Origin: Oscheius dolichura
Lineage: Eukaryota > Nematoda > Chromadorea > Rhabditida > Rhabditidae
Assembly: GCA_932521035.1 (NCBI GenBank)
Contig: OW051492.1
Coordinates: 3,100,001 to 3,164,000 of the forward strand
Reading direction: 5' to 3'
DNA: 64,000 nucleotides
Shown here: piece after piece, positions 56,701 to 64,000 of the stretch
Position numbering within the stretch: position 1 is the stretch's first letter
Layout of the letters: each line of letters begins with the position of its first letter
Position numbers and translations under genes: made by a program
The notes under the pieces: model-generated
What the model saw: only the letters and a program-made list of their open reading frames with translations
Told to the model about the DNA's origin: nothing
The model's database searches: none

Positions 56701-59700
56701 CTCCGCTTATTCGACTTTCTTATGATGCACTCGATGCAATCCACATTCGATGTTTCTCACCACTCTTTTGTCTTCCACCATCTACAGTGTTTTGTACTCG
56801 TCTAACCTCTTACAGTAATCATTCCATTACCTTCTTTCCAGTGATATATCATGTTGCGAATATGGGGCAACGGGGTCCAGATCAGCTTCCCGCTGAAGAG
56901 GGGCGTTTTGTATATCCAAAAGGAATTAAAGATGGGCTTGAAGCAATTAAAGTCGCATATAGACCAACGTTGAGGGAACATTTCCCAGATACTTGGATCT
57001 TCAGTGCTGCTAGCCAAGGGCAAGACTCTTCTGTTCTCCTTGGCTCATCCTCCTCCGGCGCGTTGTAGATTACTCTTGCTGTGGCTTTTTTCATCTGTTT
57101 GAGTTAATAACCAACCGTTTTCCTATAAAATAGTGCTGCCTCTCTAGTAATGTTCATGCGGATGCCAATGGTTTACGACAGTCGTGCTCCCGAAGCTGAT
57201 CCAGCCACTTTGATGGACGCTCAGCTGATGCCTACAGACGCTGTTGGCCATTTTGTTGAAAGTGAACCGGAAAAAGTTGTCGCTCCTCCAAGATTGAGAG
57301 AAAAATTCCCTGAATCGTGGATTTTTACCGCTAAAGACAGGTTAGCCTGGGTTACTGGGATCCGCGCTGCGTAACTGTGGCTCTGTCTGCTGTTTGGTGT
57401 CTTTCTTTTAAGTTCACTAGGCTTAACACCCGCCACTCTTTGAGTAGACAATCCTTTAGGACGATTCCGGTACCGTCTTCCCGGGGGTCTGGGCCGTCAT
57501 CGTGGCTTGCCATTCGTGTCTAGAATGATAAAAAAGGGCGGCAGATCTCGCGCTCGTTTCCGTCAATTCATCTCGGCTGATATTGGGCCGTCACCGTCTC
57601 AGGCCCCTCCAATTGTTCCGGTAATAAGGAAACGGTTCCCAGAAAACTGGATCTGGAGCGGAGAATTTAGGTTAGAGCTGAAGAAACGCGCAAGGGGGAG
57701 ACTTTTCCAATAATAGAAGATAACCAGCCGATTTTCAGTGTCAACGGTGAGGCCGTCTTTGAGACAACGGCTCCCGACACGATTACCTCGTGGGTGGCGT
57801 CTGCCTTCGCTATCAATGAGCAGTCCGGTCTTGGGGTGGCTGCTAACACCCAGAAGGTTTGTTCCCTACTACTGTTCCTTTCAAATTACACATTGTAAAC
57901 ATCGAACAGTGGTAAACAGACTATTTACAGCTCCGCGTCTTCCGGCCCTTCTTTGTCCGTCTAGAGCTACCGTATTCCGTGAAGCGGGGAGAGAAATTCG
58001 CCCTTCAGGTCCTCGTCTTCAACTATATGGAAAAGGAGCAAGATGTCAGTCTACAATGCGGATTACGATGTCTATTTTAAATATTTTAGGTTACGGTAGT
58101 CTTGAAACACGACGAAGGCAGTGGATTCGACTTCATGGCCAAGGATGGAAGCATCCGACGAAGCCGGGATACGAGCGACCGTGGCTACAACACAAGGATT
58201 GTCTCTGTCCCTGGAGGAGGTGTCTCCAAGGCCGTCTACTTCCCAATTGTTCCGAATACCATCGGGGAGGTGATGCTCCACGTCACGGCTACCACAAACA
58301 ATGCGGGAGACGCTGTCCTCATGCCGTTGAAGGTTGAGGTAAGCTTTAATTTAAAGAAGCGACGATTAAATTGACTCTACTTCAGCCAGAAGGCTACCGA
58401 GTAGACCGAAATGTACCGGTAGTCATTTCCCTCAATGGAACCGACAAAATGGAGAAATCTATCCCTCTGAACTGGCCAACAGATGTGGTCGATGGGTCAA
58501 AGAAGGCGCGAGTCGATATCGTCGGAGATATCATGGGTCCCGTACTGTCCAACTTGGATCGATTGGTCAAGATGCCTTATGGCTGTGGAGAACAGAACAT
58601 GTTGAACTTTGTCCCGAACATTGTGGTCCGTAAATATTTGGAGGCCACCAACAGGGGGGACCCCACTCTGGAGGCGAAGACGAAGAAGCATATGGAAGCT
58701 GGCTACCAACGGGAATTGACCTACAAGTGGGTTCAGTTAAAGGACTGTCTAATGTGAATCCTCCAGACGATCGGATAACTCCTTCTCCGCCTTTGGAGAG
58801 TCCGATAAGGCCGGCTCTACTTGGCTGACGGCCTTTGTGGTGAGATCCTTCGCCCAGGCCAAGCCGTTCATCTTCGTCGACCAGCAGGTCCTCTCCAAGA
58901 GTATTGCCTTCCTCAATGCCCAACAGATGGTATCCCTTTCCTTAAAATAGAAGACAGCCCTTTTACAGGAGTCGGGAGCCTTTGCCGAGCATGGAGAAGT
59001 CCACCACAAGGACATGCAGGGAGGAGCCAGCCAGGGTGGCGTCGGCCTGACCGCCTACGTCGCAATTGCCCTGTTGGAGAATGGAGTAAAGAACCAGGCG
59101 GCTCTTTCTTTCCTGGAGAAGCAGTTGGACTCCATTAAGAATGACTCCTACACTTTGGCTGTAGTCACCTATGCCCTTCACCTGGCTGGAAGTGACAAGA
59201 AGGCTGAGGCTTTGACCGCCTTGGAAGAATTGAAGGTCTCCGACAAAGGTAGAGGACTATTTTAATTAAAATGAGGGCCTTTTCCAGATGGGACCAATCA
59301 TTGGACATCGGCTAAAGGCGGCCCAGAGAAGCCAAAGGACACCTATGCCTATTTCTTCCAGCCCCGGCCAGTGGACGTCGAGACAACGGCCTACGTTCTT
59401 CTGTCAATTATGCATGATGGAAATGCTGACAAGGTGGCTCGTTCCCCCTCTTCTTCCTCACTTTCGTCCATTCCAGGGTCTCCCCTTGGTTAGGTGGCTC
59501 TCCAACCAGCGCAATGCCCTTGGCGGCTTCTCTTCCACCCAGGATACGGTAATCGCTCTCCAGGCGCTAGCTGCCTATGCCCAGGTATCCCTCTTTTAAA
59601 TATTTCCCATAATAAATGTTCAGGTTGCCTATTCTCCCGAGTCGGAGGTTACCATAACCCTCGGCAATGGCAACGACTCCCACAACTTCACAGTCAACCC

Positions 59701-60923
59701 TGGAAATTCTATCGTTCTTCAGAGTTATGAACTATCCAACTTGGACTCGGGAGTGACCCTACAGGCCAATGGAAATGGAGTAGTCTTTGCTCAGGTACCG
59801 TAACCTTTATGAGTCTTGAAAGGAAAATCGTCTAGGTCTCTTATTCCTACTACCGTAACAACGTGAAGGATGACTCTGCCTTCTACTGTTCAAAGGATAT
59901 CAAGGAATTGAGAGGCGGCAACCGGCTCCAATTGGATCTCTGCTGCAAGTGAGCTCAATTCCGAGAAGAGGATTACTAAAACGAGGGGTTCAGCTACACA
60001 AGGACAGGCAAATCGAACATGGCCCTGGCTGAAGTGCCGACATTGAGTGGCTACCGATACGACGTCGAGGATCTCCAGTCGTTGACATCGATTTCCGAGA
60101 TCCAGAGGACAGAATACGAGAAGGATGACACGAAGATTAACATCTACTTCAATCCGGTGGGTATTGTCACGAAAAAAAGAGGAAGATCTCCTTTCAGCTG
60201 GGCGAGAAGCCTGTCTGCCTCTCGCTGATGTCTGATCTGGTCTACCAGGTGGCCGATCAAAAACCCGCTCAAATGGTCCTCTTCGATTATTATAATCCAG
60301 AAGATCAGGTACATTTCTTCTTCTTCTTTCTTTACTTTTCATTAAATACCGTAACCTCTACAGTCAAATTGTTCCGTTCCGCTATACGGGCGCGTAACTC
60401 TAGCTACAGTGTGCCATATTCGTATTTCACTCGTTATTTTACAAATTCATTTTATAGAGAAGACTACGGTAACCCTTTTTCAGTTGAAAGCTTCGTATTC
60501 GTCCCGCGGTGCCCGGTCGCTGACAGATTCGTGTCCAGACTGCTGGACATCGGCCGAGGCGTCGGTCTCCGCCCCGACCCGGCCCACCGCGTCTTCCACA
60601 GGTCTAGTCCCTCTTTCTACGGCTCTTCTTCTCACATTTGTTATGAGGATTTTCGCATGATTTTTTTGTCTCTAATTATTTTCGGCGAGAGTGAGTGCCG
60701 TGTCTGTGTATTTCCCGGCAGATCAGCAAATAGCAGCTCAATATATACATCTTCTCTCCCCATAAAAAGACCCCAAAAACGCATAATTCCTTCCTCTTCA
60801 GATTCCACAAAATACGGTTCGATTTTCTCTTCCTTTTTTATTATTGTACTTCTTTTTTTTACTTGTTGCCTGTGTTTTTATTACTCGTCTGTCCCCGTAT
60901 GTGTATTATATACGCGTGTATAA
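50790..60923 (+). CDS. Thioester-containing protein (TEP/alpha-2-macroglobulin family) with 11 alternative exons
   Basis: Constant exons c1-c13: 50790-50932, 50977-51214, 51254-51506, 51548-51660, 51703-51906, 51948-52277, 52320-52466, 52507-52608, 52647-52739, 52780-52866, 52909-53163, 53206-53352, 53574-53631. After V1-V11 come 57739-57856, 57931-58044, 58090-58338, 58386-58726, 58767-58929, 58969-59248, 59288-59433, 59477-59584, 59624-59794, 59836-59948, 59994-60156, 60198-60308, 60484-60601 and 60802-60923. With one V exon the protein is ~1540 residues. Signal peptide [15 protein letters not shown]; macroglobulin domains (..[17 protein letters not shown]..); furin-type site KRKKR|S; thioester GCGEQ at 58581-58595; catalytic His in [10 protein letters not shown]; receptor-binding domain (..[10 protein letters not shown].., ..LFDYYNPED..). 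The last exon adds a hydrophobic stretch (..[17 protein letters not shown]..) that could anchor it; it is the least certain exon. TEPs are secreted opsonins/protease-reactive proteins of innate immunity. The V region is at the hypervariable/bait position. Confidence 0.93.
53965..54109 (+). other. TEP alternative exon V1
   Basis: 145 nt; acceptor CTCTTAG, donor GA|GTACGT. Ends with [16 protein letters not shown]. Phase 1 in, phase 2 out. Confidence 0.85.
54127..54277 (+). other. TEP alternative exon V2
   Basis: 151 nt; acceptor GATTTTCAG, donor AA|GTAAGA. Ala-rich variable part, then [15 protein letters not shown]. Only 17 nt separate it from V1. Confidence 0.85.
54673..54823 (+). other. TEP alternative exon V3
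   Basis: 151 nt; acceptor AATTCAG, donor GG|GTGAGT. Pro/Gly/Met-rich variable part, then [16 protein letters not shown]. Confidence 0.85.
54985..55111 (+). other. TEP alternative exon V4
   Basis: 127 nt, the shortest; acceptor ATGTTTAG, donor AG|GTCAAT. Starts [10 protein letters not shown], then [15 protein letters not shown]. Confidence 0.85.
55362..55554 (+). other. TEP alternative exon V5
   Basis: 193 nt; acceptor GGTTTTAG, donor [19 protein letters not shown] start, Pro-rich middle, then [15 protein letters not shown]. Confidence 0.85.
55717..55861 (+). other. TEP alternative exon V6
   Basis: 145 nt; acceptor TTACTGTAG, donor [18 protein letters not shown] start, then [15 protein letters not shown]. 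Confidence 0.85.
56088..56238 (+). other. TEP alternative exon V7
   Basis: 151 nt; acceptor GGCTAATAG is weak, donor AG|GTTGGA. Ends [17 protein letters not shown]; Ala replaces the usual Ile after Trp. Confidence 0.75.
56442..56631 (+). other. TEP alternative exon V8
   Basis: 190 nt; acceptor CTCTTAG, donor [20 protein letters not shown] start, acidic middle, then [16 protein letters not shown]. Closest to V9. Confidence 0.85.
56842..57019 (+). other. TEP alternative exon V9
   Basis: 178 nt; acceptor CTTTCCAG, but the homologous donor position reads GG|GCAAGA, a GC donor. Ends [19 protein letters not shown] replaces FPE. Confidence 0.8.
57148..57340 (+). other. TEP alternative exon V10
   Basis: 193 nt; acceptor CTCTCTAG, donor AG|GTTAGC. 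Met-rich start, acidic middle, then [15 protein letters not shown]. Confidence 0.85.
57460..57670 (+). other. TEP alternative exon V11
   Basis: 211 nt, the longest; acceptor TCCTTTAG, donor AG|GTTAGA. Arg-rich start, then [16 protein letters not shown] later acceptor (GTGTCTAG) would be out of phase. Confidence 0.8.
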
Positions 60924-61697
60924 AGACGTTAACTTCTTCATGTCACAGCGGGAGGCGCCTACTACCCCTGCACCCGTACAGCCTCGGCAGAAGGATAGAT
61001 TATAAGGAAAAGCACATAATATGAAAAAAAAAGTCTTCTGCCGAGGCAGTACGGGTGCAGGGGCACAGAAGGGTACCCCCAGCTCCTTGCTCGGCACAGA
61101 GAATGCCGACAAGGTTTGATCAAATCATTTAAAGGAGCAGTCAAGCAATACTTCAGTTACAGTATCCCAAACTGGGAAAGACTGGCTTGTCCTTCCGTGT
61201 GGTCTTGCAGAGAGATTTGTTTGTTTTTGATTGACACTGCACGAGTTTACCGAACTGGATCGATCACTACTCACGTCGTTTAAAAATGACCACATTTTTC
61301 AGCCCAGCCTTGAATTTTCGACGCCTGCTATCATTCAAATGATTCGTGTATTTTTACCGTAATAAAAGAAATAAATAAATATTCTATTTGGTAGTTTTGA
61401 AATGGGAAGAAAGTAGTATAGAATACACGGTCTAATTTGAAATAAGTGGTTGAGATTCAGAGGAGCTACTCGGGCCGGTAGCAACAGGCGTGCACCTTTT
61501 CCTAAAAGAGAGAGAGAGGCTGCGCGGCACAGGGGAGACGAATCCAGGTGCAAAGGTGAGAAGAGAAGACCGGCAATTTGGAAGAGACTTTCTTCAAACG
61601 GCCGCTGGACTACTGTAAGGCGCACGAAACCAAAGTAAGAAGAAGAGAATAAGAAAACAAAACACAGATTGCATAGAAGAATTTATTATCTTTCAAT
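60924..61697. other. Intergenic, contains a small inverted repeat
   Basis: Around 60970-61070, GCACCCGTACAGCCTCGGCAG and GCCGAGGCAGTACGGGTGC-like sequences are reverse complements with a ~55-nt loop, so a hairpin of about 18-20 bp is possible. No gene is seen. Confidence 0.5.
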
Positions 61698-61805
61698 TTA
61701 TCCAAACTCCTTGTCCTTGAAGTCCTTCTCCAAGTCGCGGAAGTGGGAAGCGGTCTCTCGCAGCTTTTGCAGGAAGAAAAACGAAAACAGGGCACCAGAG
61801 ACCAT
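61698..61805 (-). CDS. Possible 35-residue membrane microprotein
   Basis: The minus-strand ATG at 61805 lies one base after a TTTCCTGCAG acceptor. The 36-codon frame gives MVSGALFSFFFLQKLRE then an acidic/basic helix ending DKEFG, and AATAAA follows the stop within about 20 nt. The arrangement suits a trans-spliced mini-gene (mitochondrial small subunits have this look) or the last exon of a longer gene. Function not recognised. Confidence 0.35.
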   Translation of the reverse strand: MVSGALFSFFFLQKLRETASHFRDLEKDFKDKEFG

Positions 61806-62917
61806 TCTGCAGGAAATACGGACGATCCCGAGTTATTTCTCGAAGCAGGCTCAAAATTGAAACTGGTCGTTTTCATGGCACTTTCGGCGGCATCAGGCGG
61901 ACGCTCGTGGAGCCAACAGGATCAGTTGAAATTGGCTTCCGACCTGGCCAGACAGGCCAGAACTCTAACAGGTTACCAAGCAAAGAAGATCTAGTCAGAT
62001 GATGGGACCAATATGATCAGCGGAAGTGGCTCTTCCCCGATCTAAATACCTCGGCCACAATATTTTACAATTAAATTATTTTATCGGAGTGTCGAATGAA
62101 AGAGCGGACTCGAGTTATCTTTGCCCCGCTCGGGATCCATGCTTATATACATACAAAATTATCTATGGCGGCCAAAATTGTAGTAGTTCTGGTTTGCTCG
62201 CCGAGGCTTCAGGAGAAGCCTTGCCACGCGGGACAGGCAGAGAGGACACGACTCAAGGCCGACCGAGATGTGGGATGGAAGACATACAATAACACAAGAG
62301 CATAAGAGAGAGAGTTTATTATCTGGATGGACAATAGACATAACTCTGGGTGGAAACAATACACTGGGTAATACGTTGACAGAGCCAACGGGGATGCTAC
62401 CGCACAGGGCTGAGACGGTGCGCAACTTCCTGGAAGGAGAATGTGCGCGGGCGATAGCCCGCGCTGCACTGGGGCGCGGTTACTACTACCGGCTGGCTAC
62501 ACAGCTCGCAACCTTGGACAGCTTAAAGGTCGGGGAAATTTTCGCTTATTTTCGCTGCGGGACCAATTTGCGCAATTTGTGGTAAAATGAGACGCTTGAA
62601 GTTCAATGGATTTTGTTGTTTTCTGACTGAATTTAGCCTTTTTGGTTTGAATATTTCACTATTTTATTTACTGACTGAATATAACTGCTTCGTCAATAAC
62701 CGTTTATATCGAGAAATTACCAACTTCAACCAATTTTTTTGTCTAGTTGACGATCATAACGTTGCTCTTTCCGTTAACCGGTATTCGACTGTCTGTCGAC
62801 AGTTTTGGTCATTCTTTCTCATTGGTGTTTATGATTTTGCTCACAGTATCTTTTACTTTCTCTTCTTTTCTTTTATTTTATTGGCTTATTCTCATTCCAA
62901 TTGAATTTTCGGCCGAG
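61806..62917. other. Intergenic, nothing firm
   Basis: Open frames of 70-105 codons overlap on both strands without domains. GCGGGCGATAGCCCGC near 62448-62464 is a short perfect hairpin. Confidence 0.4.
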
Positions 62918-64000
62918 ATGTTGAAGCGCCTTGGAATTGCCGTCATTTGCCTAGGACTGTTTTGCCTCCTTCTCTATTTCGTCCCTTCTGAGATCCTGCC
63001 TTCCTACATTATGAGACAAAGAGAGCATAGAACAAAGAAAGATGTTCTAATCTATCTGGCCACTTCATTTCATGGCGGGTCGTGGCCAAATATTTCTTGC
63101 ATTTTGGAGAAGGTAGGAATGGTTTTATTGTCGACTGACTATCTTTAGCCCTGTTACCTTACTGAGGACAAGAACAGGAGTAAAGAAGCAGATGCCTGGC
63201 TCTACCACAACAGAGACTTCCATCCCCGGCTCATGGAGAACAGAAGCAACGACCAGGTCCACGTGATGGTTACCTTTGAGAGCCCTACCCACGAGACGAT
63301 ACGCTTCCCTCCGAACAGCATCGACTGGACTATGACATACAGGAGAGACTCGGACTTTTGGCGACCTTATGGCTTTTTCCGGAAGAAAGTAAACAGTAGG
63401 CAATTGATAAGCAATACAAAACTTCGTATGAGCCTCTCTGTCGAACTTTGACTACATCTGGCAGATGAAATCTTCAAATTTGACAGCTTCCTGGGTGGCG
63501 TCCAATTGTCATGCTTCAAATAGACGGCATGACGTGATTTCAAAAGCCAATCAAACAGGACTTCAGGTATAATTACCGTGTTATCAGGGAAGCATCATTC
63601 CTTTCAAGGTGCATGTCTACGGCCACTGTGGAATTAATATACCTAATTGTGGCCGATATACAGCAGGAAAGGGGAACTGTGCAACCTTAATCATACAGTA
63701 AGTAATGTTACCTTTATTGGGATCTTGGGTGAATGTTTGGGTCGACTTGCTTTTCCGGAGATTTTCGTTCTCCAAAGATTACACAAGCTTAGGAGAACCA
63801 CCGAATCAGAGTTTTGGCATTTCTATTATGGGGGAGGGGGCAATCCCATAAATACGCTCTAATTTTCTCATCTATGAACCAGATGTTTCCCTGTACATCT
63901 CTTCATTTCAGAAAATATTACTTTTATTTCGCCTTGGAGAACTCGAATTGTGTGGACTATGTGACAGAGAAGTTCTACAATGCATTACAGCATTACCAGG
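62918..64000 (+). CDS. Alpha-1,3-fucosyltransferase (GT10), truncated by right edge
   Basis: Exons 62918-63112, 63149-63388, 63465-63566, 63588-63697 and 63912-64000 (open at the edge) join in frame. A type II signal anchor (..LGIAVICLGLFCLLLYFV..) is followed by GT10 motifs: ..ADAWLYHNRDF.., ..VHVMVTFESPTHE.., ..SIDWTMTYRRDSDFWRPYGF.., ..WVASNCHASNRR.., ..VHVYGHCG.. and ..FYFALENSNCVDYVTEKFYN... The enzyme would transfer fucose from GDP-fucose to N-glycans or other glycans in the Golgi. Introns are 21-214 nt; the 21-nt gap 63567-63587 is unusually short, so exon 3/4 boundaries need checking. The C terminus lies beyond the window. Confidence 0.9.

Overview
The window is nematode nuclear DNA, read here with no database access. 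The evidence for a nematode is a gene encoding a major-sperm-protein (MSP) domain, a Srd/Str-type serpentine chemoreceptor, an SXP/RAL-2 (DUF148) secreted protein, an nlp-38-type neuropeptide precursor, many introns of about 38-50 nt with TTTCAG-like acceptors, and likely trans-splice acceptors just upstream of several start codons. The species cannot be named from the sequence. About 24 protein-coding genes or gene fragments, one tRNA, two large minisatellites and several broken genes are visible.

Layout. 1-6.6 kb: the end of a membrane-protein gene on the minus strand, a four-exon gene for a 423-residue acidic protein, and a broken minus-strand gene beside a diverged tandem duplication. 6.9-8.8 kb: a 40-bp minisatellite built on a perfect stem-loop. 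10-18.5 kb: a GPCR-like remnant, four copies of a 15-bp element upstream of a chemoreceptor gene, a 20/26-bp minisatellite that is open in all frames on the minus strand, a receptor-L-domain membrane protein, an alpha-kinase pseudogene and the nlp-38-type precursor. 18.5-26 kb: mostly empty, with two membrane-protein genes and a C-rich inverted repeat. 27-34.8 kb: an SXP/RAL-2 protein with a mucin-like tail and an MSP-domain gene nested in its intron, an unrecognised gene, a two-EF-hand protein, ribosomal protein eS7 and a beta-propeller protein. 35.6-44.3 kb: the PI3-kinase p85-type regulatory subunit, then two tandem TMEM106 paralogues. A small Lys/Pro-rich gene occurs twice, once in an intron of the p85 gene and once in an intron of the first TMEM106 gene. 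44.5-50.8 kb: a six-cysteine secreted peptide, a tRNA-Glu and long empty stretches. 50.8-60.9 kb: a thioester-containing protein (TEP/alpha-2-macroglobulin family). 62.9-64 kb: the start of a GT10 alpha-1,3-fucosyltransferase, cut by the window edge.

The standout is the TEP gene. Between its 13th and 14th constant exons lie eleven consecutive exons (V1-V11). Each is 3n+1 nt long, starts in phase 1, ends in phase 2, and carries one copy of the conserved FPE(S/T)W segment preceded by completely different sequence. Any single one restores the frame to the downstream constant exon; none, two or three break it. This is the signature of mutually exclusive splicing and would give at least 11 isoforms of the hypervariable/bait-like segment of an innate-immune effector.
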